Assembly: GCF_000633395.1 (NCBI RefSeq)
Contig: NZ_AYMU01000015.1
Location: 124,001 to 188,000 of the forward strand
DNA length: 64,000 nucleotides
Reading direction: 5' to 3'
Source: Pseudomonas sp. PH1b
Lineage (GTDB): Bacteria; Pseudomonadota; Gammaproteobacteria; Pseudomonadales; Pseudomonadaceae
Shown: piece by piece, positions 8,637 to 16,490 of the stretch
How the letters are laid out: each line of letters begins with the position of its first letter
How positions within the stretch are numbered: position 1 is the first letter of the stretch
Program-made: the position numbers and the translations under genes
The notes under the pieces: model-generated
Told to the model about the DNA's origin: nothing
Databases searched by the model: none
The model's input: only the letters and a program-made list of their open reading frames with translations

Positions 8637-8904
8637 CGGTAAGCTTCCAGCTATGAGCGATACACAAGCCAGAGCAAGGGCCTTGCCAATCACTCGGTGG
8701 AAAAGAAAATCCCTTTAGGCACCCGTATCTGCGCCTGAAAATGGGGCAGAACTCTGTTTTATCTTGTTACAAATTGGGCGCTGAACAGATTTATAGCACT
8801 GACTTGGTGCAGGCGAAATGCTTTTTGCTGCAACAAGGTGCTGTGCCGAGGGTTGGCGCAAAGGTGCAACCCAGAGCAGGGCGTGGGGATTGGGAGGGGG
8901 GGGC

Positions 8905-9537
8905 CTACTCGGTGCTGCCGAGGCCTTGCCAATGTTTCAGGCCGATGAAGATGAAGCGCAGTTGCTGGGTGATCTTGGCCTGGGGCGTCAGGTGATCGGG
9001 CAGGGCCTGGGCGGGGGGATCGATGATGTCCGGCAGGGTGGCGAACACGCTTTTGACGATCAGGTCGGCCATCACGCTCAGGTCGGCGGCATTCAGGTGC
9101 TGCAGCTTGGGCATCAGGGTCAGGTCGGTGGCCAGGTCCGCACTGATGTTCTCGCGCAAGTGGGCGATCGCTTGGCGCACCGGCAGCGAACCGCCGTATT
9201 GCTCACGAGCGAGGAACAGGAATTGCCCGCGCTTGGCCTCCACCACATCGAGGAAGATGCGCACCGAGGCATCGATGATGCCGCCCATGACGAATTCATT
9301 GTGGCGCACCAGGCGCAGGGTTTCGCGAAAGGTCTGGCCAACTTCGCTGACCAGCTCCAGGCCCAGTTGGTCCATGTCGCTGAAGTGCCGATAAAAACCG
9401 GTGGGCACGATGCCGGCGGCTTTTGATACTTCCCGCAGGCTCAGGCTGCCGAAACCACGGCCACACTCCATCAGGTGCCGGGCGGCATCCATCAGGGCGT
9501 TGCGGGTCTGTTGCTTCTGTTCGGCGCGGGGCAGCAT
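8905..9537 (-). CDS. desT: TetR-family regulator, DesT-like (fatty acid desaturation/biosynthesis control)
   Basis: A 210-residue protein from the start MLPRAEQKQQTR. A TTG 45 bp upstream is also open, but family members start at the chosen ATG. The N-terminal helix-turn-helix reads LSLREVSKAAGIVPTGFYRHF and the C-terminal part is a helical ligand domain. It resembles P. aeruginosa DesT, an acyl-CoA-sensing regulator of the desCB acyl-CoA desaturase genes, which also sits next to ureE in that species. Here no desB/desC is adjacent; the neighbours are the urease block and a repeat protein. Subfamily is moderately sure; targets are unknown here. Confidence 0.75.
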   Translation of the reverse strand: MLPRAEQKQQTRNALMDAARHLMECGRGFGSLSLREVSKAAGIVPTGFYRHFSDMDQLGLELVSEVGQTFRETLRLVRHNEFVMGGIIDASVRIFLDVVEAKRGQFLFLAREQYGGSLPVRQAIAHLRENISADLATDLTLMPKLQHLNAADLSVMADLIVKSVFATLPDIIDPPAQALPDHLTPQAKITQQLRFIFIGLKHWQGLGSTE

Positions 9538-9660
9538 CGGCGGGTGAATTCTTGGCTCAATGGGAGCGGCGCACTCTAGCAAATCAGCTTTGCCGGAGTC
9601 GAACTGGCGTCAGGACAGTGCAGGGGGGAAGGCGGGGGAAATACAGCACCCATGAAAGTC

Positions 9661-9689
9661 AAAGCCCGATTCGGTGATCGGGCTTTTTT
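9661..9689. terminator. Intrinsic terminator between desT-like and repeat-protein genes
   Basis: A 10-bp perfect stem (9661-9670 with 9677-9686, arm AAAGCCCGAT) has a 6-base loop. It is followed on the + strand by six T residues, and on the - strand by short T-runs. It lies 17 bp after the minus-strand repeat-protein gene, so it most likely terminates that gene. Confidence 0.7.
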
Positions 9690-9706
9690 CCAGGGCCGTC
9701 ATGGCC

Positions 9707-10213
9707 TTAGCTCGCAGCTTGATGACGTTCGGCCAGGCGATCGGCACCGCCTTCGGCAACAGTCTGACCTTGTGGAGTGCGGCTGTAGCCGTCTTCAACC
9801 AGGCCTTTCTCTTCGAGGCGATCGCGGCCGCCTTCGGCAACAGTCTGGCCTTGTGGGGTACGGCTGTAGCCGTCTTCAACCAGGCCTTTCTCTTCCAGGC
9901 GATCACGGCCGCCTTCAGCTACGTTTTGACCTTGTGGAGTGCGGTCGTAGCCATCTTCGGCAACGTTCTGGCCTTGTGGGGTGCGATCATAGCCGTCTTC
10001 GGCAACGCTCTGGCCCTGTGGAGTGCGGTCATAACCGTCGGCAGCGACTTTGTTGCGTTCGATCAGGCGATCCGAACCACCTTCGGCCAGGGTCTGGGTG
10101 AACACGCTGTGGCTGGCCTTGACCTGTGGAGTGGCTTGCTCGGCTGCAGGCAAGGCGAAGGCGTTGGCAGCCAGGATCGATAAGGTGAGGCTCAGTAGGA
10201 TGTGGCGTTTCAT
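9707..10213 (-). CDS. Small secreted protein with tandem VAEDGYDRTPQGQ-type repeats
   Basis: 168 residues, starting at the ATG preceded by AAGGAGCAACCC; a longer frame upstream lacks support. A clear signal peptide (MKRHILLSLTLSILAANAFA) precedes a mature part that is almost all repeat. There are three 14-residue units of the type VAEDGYDRTPQGQN (residues 56-97), then two identical 27-residue units VAEGGRDRLEEKGL + VEDGYSRTPQGQT (98-151), then a partial unit. It is rich in Asp/Glu/Arg/Gln and has no cysteine. I recall similar repeat proteins in Pseudomonas, sometimes labelled phage infection protein without functional proof. The role is unknown; export to the periplasm or beyond is inferred. 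Confidence 0.75.
   Translation of the reverse strand: MKRHILLSLTLSILAANAFALPAAEQATPQVKASHSVFTQTLAEGGSDRLIERNKVAADGYDRTPQGQSVAEDGYDRTPQGQNVAEDGYDRTPQGQNVAEGGRDRLEEKGLVEDGYSRTPQGQTVAEGGRDRLEEKGLVEDGYSRTPQGQTVAEGGADRLAERHQAAS
9710..10090 (-). repeat. Tandem coding repeats (42-bp and 81-bp units)
   Basis: Within the secreted repeat protein, DNA units of 42 bp (three copies) and 81 bp (two copies plus a partial) follow one another nearly identically. This is typical of slippage or unequal recombination, so copy number is likely to vary between strains. Confidence 0.8.
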
Positions 10214-10598
10214 GATGGGTTGCTCCTTGGGAGGGCGATAAACTGGGTACGGAGCTAATGTTACCGCCGCTAAATCGATATAAAAGTTCATAAACACAAT
10301 GGTAATAATCAACAGAATTGATTGTTTGCCCCGAAGGCTCTAGCCCGGGCATTTCCGCCGATGGCTTTTGCACCAGGCTGGGTATTTTCGACCCACTTGT
10401 GCGTCACGCCGGGGCGGTTCGAGGTAACACAAAGCTGCCTGAATGATCAGGAATACGGGTTTTTGCGCCGGATCGGGCACCCGGATTAAACCTGCGCGGG
10501 CTTTGTCAGTCGTAGTTTTCATGGCCGGTGGTTTTTCCATCGGCGTTTCATCGATGCGTCGTAGTTTGGCGCCCAGTTGTGTTCAGGAGCCTCGTGCA
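10214..10598. other. Divergent intergenic region upstream of the repeat protein and asmA
   Basis: These 385 bp separate two divergent genes. The part at 10250-10330 is clearly AT-rich compared with the surroundings and probably carries the promoter of the minus-strand repeat protein. Short reading frames in 10443-10598 extend the asmA frame upstream but lack ribosome-binding sites. I see no RNA gene. Confidence 0.5.
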
Positions 10599-12674
10599 AT
10601 GACGCGCACTCGTAAAATTCTCGCCTGGACGGTCACCAGCCTGATCCTGCTCGTGGCAGTGTTGGTGTTGGTGATTGCGTTCTTCGATTGGAACCGGATC
10701 AAACCAACCCTCAATGCCAAGGTCTCCGAGGAGTTGCACCGGCCGTTCGCGATCAATGGTGACTTGTCGGTGGTCTGGCAGCGCGAGCCCGACGAGGGCG
10801 GCTGGCGCGCCTGGGTGCCCTGGCCGCACGTGGTGGCCCAGGACCTGACGCTGGGCAACCCGGACTGGTCCAAGGCGCCGCAGATGGTCAGCCTCAAGCA
10901 GGTCGAGCTGCGTATTTCCCCCCTGGCCCTGTTGGCGCAGCGGGTGAGCATTCCGCGCATCGATCTCACCGAGCCTGATGCGGCCTTGCAGCGCCTGGCC
11001 GACGGCCGCGCCAACTGGACCTTCAAGTTCGACCCCAAGGACCCCAGCGCCGAGCCTTCCAACTGGACGGTGGACATCGGCGCCATCGGCTTCGACAAGG
11101 GGCATGTGACCCTGGATGACCAGAGCCTGAAGACCCAACTGGACCTGCAAGTGGAACTGCTCGGCAAACCGATTCCCTTCAGTGACATCGTCGGAGAGAA
11201 CGAGGCGAAGAAAATCGCCGAGAAAGGCGCTGAACCCCAGGCCTATGCCTTTGCCCTCAAGGTCAAGGGCCAGTACCACGGGCAGAAGCTCGCCGGCACC
11301 GGCAAGGTGGGTGGCTTGCTGGCGCTGCAGGACGAGCGCAAGCCCTTTCCATTGCAGGCCCAGGCGCAGATTGGCGACACCAGGGTGGAGCTGCGGGGCA
11401 GCCTGACCGACCCGCTGAACCTCGGTGCCCTGGACCTGCGCCTGAAGCTGGCCGGCGCCAGCCTGGGCAATCTCTACCCGCTGACCGGGGTGACCCTGCC
11501 GGATTCGCCGCCGTACTCCACCGACGGCCACCTGACGGCCAAGCTGCACGACCCGGCAGGTGCGACCTTCAGCTACCAGGATTTCAACGGCAAGATCGGC
11601 GACAGCGACATCCACGGCAACCTGACCTATGTCGCCAGCCAGCCGCGGCCCAAGCTCAGCGGCGCGCTGGTGTCCAACCAGTTGCTGTTTGCCGACCTGG
11701 CGCCGCTGATCGGTGCCGACTCCAATGCCAAGCAGAAGGCCCGCGGTGGTGAAAGCAAGCAGCCGGCGGACAAGGTGCTGCCGGTGGAAGAGTTCCGTAC
11801 CGAGCGCTGGCGGGATATGGATGCCGATGTCGAGTTCACCGGCAAGCGCATCGTCCACAGCGCCGAGCTGCCGTTCACCGATCTGTACACTCACCTGGTG
11901 CTCAACGACGGCCAGCTCAGCCTGGAGCCCCTGCGTTTCGGCGTGGCCGGCGGCAAGCTCGATGCCCAGGTGCGTCTCAACGGCCGTACCACGCCGTTGG
12001 AAGGCCGGGCCAGGCTGACCGCGCGCAACTTCAAGCTCAAGCAACTGTTCCCCACCTTCGAGCCAATGAAGACCAGCTTCGGCGAGCTCAACGGCGATGC
12101 CGATCTCGCCGGTCGCGGCAACTCGGTGGCGGCTCTGCTGGGCAGCGCCAACGGCGACCTGAAGATGTTGATCAATGATGGCGCCATCAGCCGCGGCCTG
12201 ATGGAAATCGCCGGCCTCAACGTCGGCAACTATGTGGTCGGCAAGATGTTTGGCGACAAGGAAGTGAAGATCAATTGCGCCGCCGCCGACTTCGGCATCA
12301 AGACCGGCCTGGCCACTTCGCGGCTGTTCGTCTTCGACACCGAGAACGCGATCATCTACATCGATGGCACGGCCAACATGGCCACCGAGCAACTGGATTT
12401 GACCATCACTCCGGAGTCCAAGGGCCTGCGCCTGTTTTCCCTGCGCTCGCCGCTCTATGTGCAAGGCAAGTTCATCAAGCCCAGTGCCGGGGTCAAGGCT
12501 GTGCCCCTGGTATTGCGCGGTGCCGGGATGCTGGCGCTGGGCGTGATTGCCGGGCCGGCGGCGGGCCTGCTGGCGCTGGTGGCGCCCAGTGGCGATGAGC
12601 CCAACCAGTGTGCGCCCCTGCTGGAACAGATGCGTTCGGGCAAGGCGCCGGTGACGGTCAAACCCACCCGTTGA
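10599..12674 (+). CDS. AsmA family protein
   Basis: A 691-residue protein starting MTRTRKILAW, nine bases after AGGAG; the frame is open further upstream but without signals. One N-terminal membrane anchor (about residues 8-28, LILLVAVLVLVIAFF) is followed by a large periplasmic domain of the AsmA type: FDWNRIKPTLNAKVSEELHR, the N-terminal chorein-like repeat, and the conserved C-terminal segment about NVGNYVVGKMFGDKEVKINC. AsmA-like proteins (AsmA, TamB, YhdP relatives) are thought to bridge the periplasm and move or organise phospholipids. It is probably monocistronic; a terminator of the convergent gene lies just downstream. Confidence 0.88.
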   Translation: MTRTRKILAWTVTSLILLVAVLVLVIAFFDWNRIKPTLNAKVSEELHRPFAINGDLSVVWQREPDEGGWRAWVPWPHVVAQDLTLGNPDWSKAPQMVSLKQVELRISPLALLAQRVSIPRIDLTEPDAALQRLADGRANWTFKFDPKDPSAEPSNWTVDIGAIGFDKGHVTLDDQSLKTQLDLQVELLGKPIPFSDIVGENEAKKIAEKGAEPQAYAFALKVKGQYHGQKLAGTGKVGGLLALQDERKPFPLQAQAQIGDTRVELRGSLTDPLNLGALDLRLKLAGASLGNLYPLTGVTLPDSPPYSTDGHLTAKLHDPAGATFSYQDFNGKIGDSDIHGNLTYVASQPRPKLSGALVSNQLLFADLAPLIGADSNAKQKARGGESKQPADKVLPVEEFRTERWRDMDADVEFTGKRIVHSAELPFTDLYTHLVLNDGQLSLEPLRFGVAGGKLDAQVRLNGRTTPLEGRARLTARNFKLKQLFPTFEPMKTSFGELNGDADLAGRGNSVAALLGSANGDLKMLINDGAISRGLMEIAGLNVGNYVVGKMFGDKEVKINCAAADFGIKTGLATSRLFVFDTENAIIYIDGTANMATEQLDLTITPESKGLRLFSLRSPLYVQGKFIKPSAGVKAVPLVLRGAGMLALGVIAGPAAGLLALVAPSGDEPNQCAPLLEQMRSGKAPVTVKPTR

Positions 12675-12701
12675 GACAGCTGGCGGGCAGGGCCCGGCCA
12701 C

Positions 12702-12733
12702 AAAAAAGCCAGTGCGCCGCCAAGCGCACTGGC
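12702..12733 (-). terminator. Intrinsic terminator of the ferritin-like gene
   Basis: A 10-bp perfect stem (12708-12717 with 12724-12733, arm GCCAGTGCGC), loop of 6, followed on the minus strand by six T residues (A-run at 12702-12707). It is a classic rho-independent terminator 14 bp past the stop of the minus-strand gene. Confidence 0.85.
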
Positions 12734-12746
12734 CCTGGAGTGGTTG

Positions 12747-13277
12747 CTAGAGGTCGTTGAGGATGTCCGCCATGTCATCGGCGTGTTCTTCTTCCTGGGC
12801 GAGGATTTCCTCGAACAAGCGGCGAGTGGTGGGATCCTTGTCACCGATGTACTGAATGATCTCGCGGTAGCTGTCGATGGCGATCCGCTCCGCCACCAGG
12901 TCTTCGTAGACCATCTCCTTCAGGGTGTTGCCGGCCACGTACTGGGCATGGGAGTGCTTGGACAGCAGGTCGGGGTTGAACTCCGGCTCGCCGCCGAGCT
13001 GGACGATGCGCTCGGCCAGTTTGTCGGCGTGCTCGGCTTCCTGGGTGGCGTGCTCGAGGAACTCGTCGGCGGCCACGCTGGCCTTGAGGCCGTTGGCCAT
13101 GAAGTAGTGGCGCTTGTAGCGCAGGACACAGACCAGTTCGGTGGCCAGCGACTCGTTTAACAGGCGCAGCACCTGTTCACGGTCGGCGTTGTAGCCCTCG
13201 GTCACGGCGCCGTTTTCCACGTGTTGGCGGGCGCGTTCGCGCAGGCTTTTTACATCAGACAAATGCTTGTCGCTCAT
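12747..13277 (-). CDS. Ferritin-like/bacterioferritin family protein
   Basis: 176 residues forming a four-helix ferritin-like bundle. The diiron ligands are visible as E in LATELVCVLRYKRHY, the EXXH motif ATQEAEHAD, E in VAERIAIDSYREII and the second EXXH motif AQEEEHADD. It is slightly longer than classical Bfr (about 158) because of an N-terminal extension of about 25 residues, and no haem-ligand methionine can be confidently placed. P. aeruginosa has a similar probable bacterioferritin close to its ureEFG block. The likely role is iron/peroxide handling or DNA protection; it is monocistronic with its own terminator. Confidence 0.83.
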   Translation of the reverse strand: MSDKHLSDVKSLRERARQHVENGAVTEGYNADREQVLRLLNESLATELVCVLRYKRHYFMANGLKASVAADEFLEHATQEAEHADKLAERIVQLGGEPEFNPDLLSKHSHAQYVAGNTLKEMVYEDLVAERIAIDSYREIIQYIGDKDPTTRRLFEEILAQEEEHADDMADILNDL

Positions 13278-13415
13278 CTCGATCTCCTGGAGGCTAATCC
13301 GATTGCGCCAGGCTCTGTTGGCCTGGTCGCTACCTAGGGTGTGAGTGGCGGGCGAGGCAAAAAGTTTTATCGAATGTGGCCGGTGGTCGCTGGCGCGCGC
13401 TGGCGGGCCCGGAGC

Positions 13416-14327
13416 TCAACTGCGGCTCAGCAGCGGATGCCCGGCCAGAAGTGACTCTTCCTGCAGCCACTGGAAGAATGCCCGCACCGGCGGGTGCCGC
13501 TCGCGTCCCGGCACGCACAGGGCGCTATAGCCGGCGCCGTCCACCAGGACCTCGGGCCGATAGGCCTGCAGCAGGCCGCTGGCCACGCTCTGGGACACCA
13601 GGATGTTGCTTGCCAGCACCAGCCCCTGGCCGGCGATGGCGGCTTGCAGGGCGTACTGTTCCTCGTCGTAGGAGCGGATCAGCGGACGGTCATCGAGCCA
13701 GTTTTCCCCGGCCTGGGCGCACCAGGCTTGCCAGCCATCGGCATAGAGACTGGAGTTGCGCCAATGCACGCTGATCAGGGCCGGCCGCTGGGTCCTGGCC
13801 AGGGCCACCTGTTGCGGCGAGCCGTAGACGGCAAAGCGTTCGTCAAACAGGCACAGGCCGTGGAGGTTCAGGTAACCGTCCTGGCTGTAGCGGATCGCCA
13901 GGTCGATGCTCGCGTCCTGTTGCAGGTCCACCACCTCGCACCGGGTGTCCAGGCGCAGGCTGATACCGGGGTGCCGGGCATAGAAACGTCCCAGTCGCGG
14001 TACCAGCCACAGGGCGGCGAAGGCGGCCGTGGTGGAAACGGTCAACTGTGTGCTGCTGGGCTTGGGGCGCAGGGTATCGACGCTCTGTGCCACGTCCAGC
14101 AGCGCGCCATGCAGGCTGTGGAACAGCCGGTTGCCGGACTCGGTCAGGCGCACCTGACGCGGCAGGCGCTCGAACAGGGGGACCCCCAGCCAGTGCTCGA
14201 GGCTGCGGATCTGATGGGACACCGCCGTGGGGGTTACCGCTAGGTCTTCGGCGGCGGCCTTGAAGCTCAGCAGGCGTGCGGCGGATTCAAAGGTCCGCAG
14301 GGCGGTGAGGGGCAGGTGGGCAAACAT
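13416..14327 (-). CDS. LysR-family transcriptional regulator (GcvA-like)
   Basis: About 303 residues, starting MFAHLPLTALRTFESAAR. GGAG sits six bases before this ATG, and a second ATG 12 bp upstream is possible. The N-terminal winged helix-turn-helix has RLLSFKAAAEDLAVTPTAVSHQI and continues into LEHWLGVPLFERLPRQVRLTESG. The remainder is a substrate-binding-like effector domain. The sequence style (LPxLxALRxFExAAR, VTPTAVSHQIRxLE) is that of the GcvA group. It is transcribed away from the azoreductase gene, with a possible operator between them, so it probably controls azoR and sugE; this is inference. Confidence 0.85.
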   Translation of the reverse strand: MFAHLPLTALRTFESAARLLSFKAAAEDLAVTPTAVSHQIRSLEHWLGVPLFERLPRQVRLTESGNRLFHSLHGALLDVAQSVDTLRPKPSSTQLTVSTTAAFAALWLVPRLGRFYARHPGISLRLDTRCEVVDLQQDASIDLAIRYSQDGYLNLHGLCLFDERFAVYGSPQQVALARTQRPALISVHWRNSSLYADGWQAWCAQAGENWLDDRPLIRSYDEEQYALQAAIAGQGLVLASNILVSQSVASGLLQAYRPEVLVDGAGYSALCVPGRERHPPVRAFFQWLQEESLLAGHPLLSRS

Positions 14328-14350
14328 GCTGTGCTCCATGGATGAGCTGA

Positions 14351-14366
14351 ATTCATCCGAATGAAT
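14351..14366. promoter_or_regulatory. Candidate LysR-regulator operator
   Basis: The inverted repeat ATTCAT-CCGA-ATGAAT lies between the divergent LysR gene and azoreductase and contains a T-N11-A core, the classic LysR-type binding pattern. Position and symmetry support it; binding is inferred. Confidence 0.5.
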
Positions 14367-14464
14367 ATTTACTCATTTGTTGGCGAGTCGCTGAGCTCTT
14401 AGCTTTAGCGCGAATGCAGGCCGGAGTTCAAGGCCTTTCCAGTCCAGCTCAGTGAGTAAAACAG

Positions 14465-15103
14465 ATGAGTACAGTTCTTGCGATTCACGGCAGCCCGCGA
14501 GGCGAGCGTTCCCATAGCCGGCGTCTGACCGAGGCCTTTCTACACGCCTGGCAAGCAGCCAACCCCGCGGGCAGCCTGACTCGGCGCGAGGTCGGCCGAG
14601 GTTCGCTGCCTCATGTCAGCGAGGCGTTTATCGCCGCTGCCTTTTATCCACAGCCTGAAGCGCGACCGCTGTCGATGCAGGCCGACCTGGCCTTGAGCGA
14701 CGAACTGGTGAAGGAGTTGCTCGGCCATCAGCGCCTGGTGATCTCGGCGCCCATGCACAACTTCAGCGTGCCCAGCGGGATCAAGGCCTGGGTCGATCAC
14801 ATCGTGCGCCTGGGGTTGACCTTCAACACCCTGCAGGACAACGGCGTGGCCCAGTATCAGCCCCTGGTCCAGGACAAGAAGGTGTTGATCGTCACCTGTC
14901 GCGGTGGCGGTGGCTTTGGTCCGGGAGGTGAGTTCGAAGCGTTCAACCATGCCGATCGCTGGTTGCGCACGGCCCTGGGCTTCATCGGTATCGAGGACGT
15001 CACGGTGATTGCCGCCGAGGGCGAAGAGTCGGTGGCCGAGAGGTTCGAGCAGTCCTGCGCGCAAGCGCAAGAGCGCCTCCTGGCCCTGGCCCGGACCTTC
15101 TGA
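14465..15103 (+). CDS. azoR: FMN-dependent NADH-azoreductase (AzoR family)
   Basis: A 212-residue flavodoxin-fold protein. The FMN phosphate loop is seen in HGSPRGERSHSRRL (residues 8-21), the dimer/FMN segment in ISAPMHNFSVPSGIKAWVDHI, and the second FMN loop in VTCRGGGGFGPGG. Members reduce quinones and azo compounds with NADH, protecting against electrophilic stress. It is followed 10 bp downstream by an SMR exporter, and a LysR gene is divergent upstream, suggesting an inducible detoxification unit. Confidence 0.9.
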   Translation: MSTVLAIHGSPRGERSHSRRLTEAFLHAWQAANPAGSLTRREVGRGSLPHVSEAFIAAAFYPQPEARPLSMQADLALSDELVKELLGHQRLVISAPMHNFSVPSGIKAWVDHIVRLGLTFNTLQDNGVAQYQPLVQDKKVLIVTCRGGGGFGPGGEFEAFNHADRWLRTALGFIGIEDVTVIAAEGEESVAERFEQSCAQAQERLLALARTF

Positions 15104-15113
15104 GGAGCACGCC

Positions 15114-15419
15114 ATGGCCTGGTTGTTTCTGCTGTTGGCGGCGGCCTTCGAGGTCACTTTCGCCATGGGCATGAAGTACGCCGAGGGTTTCACCCGGCCC
15201 TGGCCTTCCCTGGTGACCGTGGTGGCTGCGGTGGGCGGCATCTACTTCCTGACCCTGGCCATGCGCGAATTGCCGGTGAGCGTGGCCTACCCGATCTGGA
15301 CCGCCATCGGCACCCTGGGCACGGTGCTGCTGGGGTTCGCGCTGCTGGGAGAGAGCCTGACGCCGGTCAAGCTGGTGTCGGTGGGCTTGATTGTCGCCGG
15401 GGTGATCGGACTCAAGTAG
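15114..15419 (+). CDS. Small multidrug resistance family exporter (SugE/Gdx-like)
   Basis: 101 residues with four transmembrane segments, the exact SMR architecture. The essential membrane glutamate is E13 (LAAAFEVTFAMGMKY). The TM3 motif AYPIWTAIGTLGTVLLG resembles the guanidinium-exporter (Gdx/SugE) branch more than EmrE. The ATG follows GAGGAGCACGCC and lies 10 bp after azoR, so it is probably co-transcribed. Cargo is uncertain: guanidinium or quaternary ammonium compounds. Confidence 0.85.
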   Translation: MAWLFLLLAAAFEVTFAMGMKYAEGFTRPWPSLVTVVAAVGGIYFLTLAMRELPVSVAYPIWTAIGTLGTVLLGFALLGESLTPVKLVSVGLIVAGVIGLK

Positions 15420-15428
15420 GGAGAGGGC

Positions 15429-15457
15429 CTGTCATGGCTCTGTCGTCAAAGTGTCAC
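15429..15457 (+). promoter_or_regulatory. Pho box (PhoB binding site) upstream of lipase
   Basis: Two direct repeats CTGTCAT and CTGTCGT are separated by 4 bases (13 of 14 consensus positions), with a third, weaker repeat GTGTCAC at the same 11-bp spacing. This is the PhoB box layout. A possible -10, TATGGT, follows at 15480. It lies 77 bp before the lipase start, on the same strand. Confidence 0.72.
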
Positions 15458-15533
15458 GGAGACTGACGACGCCCTTGGTTATGGTCTAGTTTTCAGCCTG
15501 GGCCCATCGAGGTCATCACAAGGATGTCGCTGC

Positions 15534-16424
15534 ATGTCCCAAGAGCTTGCCACGCGTTACCCCCTGGTGCTGGTGCCTGGCATGCTCGGCTTCGTCCGGC
15601 TGCTGCTGTACCCCTATTGGTACGGTATCGTCCCGGCCTTGTGCCAGGGCGGGGCCCGGGTGTTCCCGGTGCAGGTCTCGCCGCTCAACTCCAGTGAGGT
15701 GCGTGGCGAGCAACTGCTGGTCCAGATCCAGCGGATCATGGCCGAGACCGGCGCCGACAAGGTCAACCTGATCGGGCATAGCCAGGGCGCGCTGACCGCC
15801 CGCTACGCGGCCGCCCGCCGCCCGGACTGGGTCGCCTCGGTGACGTCGGTGGCAGGCCCCAACCACGGTTCCGAGCTGGCCGACTACCTGCAGCGGCATT
15901 CCCCTGCCCATAGCCTGCGGGGGCGAGTGCTGAGCCTGGTGCTGCGTGGCGTCTCGGCGTTGATGACACTGTTGGAGACCGGCTATCGCGGGCCGAAGCT
16001 GGCGGTGGATATCCATGCCTCGCACCAGTCCCTGACCACCGAGGGCGTGGCGCTGTTCAATCGCCAGTACCCCCAGGGGCTGCCCCAGACCTGGGGCGGA
16101 CAGGGGCCGGAAGAGGTCGCCGGGGTGCGCTACTACTCCTGGTCCGGCACCTTGCAGCCAGGCAAGACCAACCGTGGCCGCAACCTGTTCGACGGCACCA
16201 ACCGCAGCTGCCGGCTGTTTGCCCGAACCTTCGTCCGCGAGGCCGGGCAGTGTGACGGCATGGTCGGGCGCTACAGCTCGCACCTGGGGCAGGTCATCGG
16301 CGACGACTATCCGCTGGATCACTTCGATATCGTCAACCAGTCCCTGGGGCTGGTGGGCAAGGGCGCCGAGCCGATCCGCCTGTTTGTCGAACATGCCCGG
16401 CGCCTGAAAGCTGCCGGTGTCTGA
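15534..16424 (+). CDS. Triacylglycerol lipase-like alpha/beta hydrolase (lipase subfamily I.1 type, no signal peptide)
   Basis: A 296-residue alpha/beta hydrolase. The oxyanion segment is VLVPGMLGF near residue 15, and the nucleophile elbow is GHSQG with Ser83. The C-terminal pattern DGMVGRYSSHLGQVIGDDYPLDHFDIVNQ resembles the Asp/Ca/His region of Pseudomonas subfamily I.1 lipases. Those are normally secreted with a signal peptide and a Lif foldase gene next door; here neither is present, so the product should be cytoplasmic or exported unusually. A Pho box upstream predicts induction by phosphate starvation. The lipid substrate is unknown. Confidence 0.82.
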   Translation: MSQELATRYPLVLVPGMLGFVRLLLYPYWYGIVPALCQGGARVFPVQVSPLNSSEVRGEQLLVQIQRIMAETGADKVNLIGHSQGALTARYAAARRPDWVASVTSVAGPNHGSELADYLQRHSPAHSLRGRVLSLVLRGVSALMTLLETGYRGPKLAVDIHASHQSLTTEGVALFNRQYPQGLPQTWGGQGPEEVAGVRYYSWSGTLQPGKTNRGRNLFDGTNRSCRLFARTFVREAGQCDGMVGRYSSHLGQVIGDDYPLDHFDIVNQSLGLVGKGAEPIRLFVEHARRLKAAGV

Positions 16425-16490
16425 GGCGATCCGGGGGCCAAGGGCCGGCGTGCAGCGATGCGCGCCATTGGCCGGGCTCGGCCCGAGCCT

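Noticed and set aside
10548..12701. Long antisense open frame over the asmA gene, and similar ones over tpsB, the cob genes and urease genes.
   Set aside because: Typical GC3-driven shadow frames; no motifs or ribosome-binding sites.
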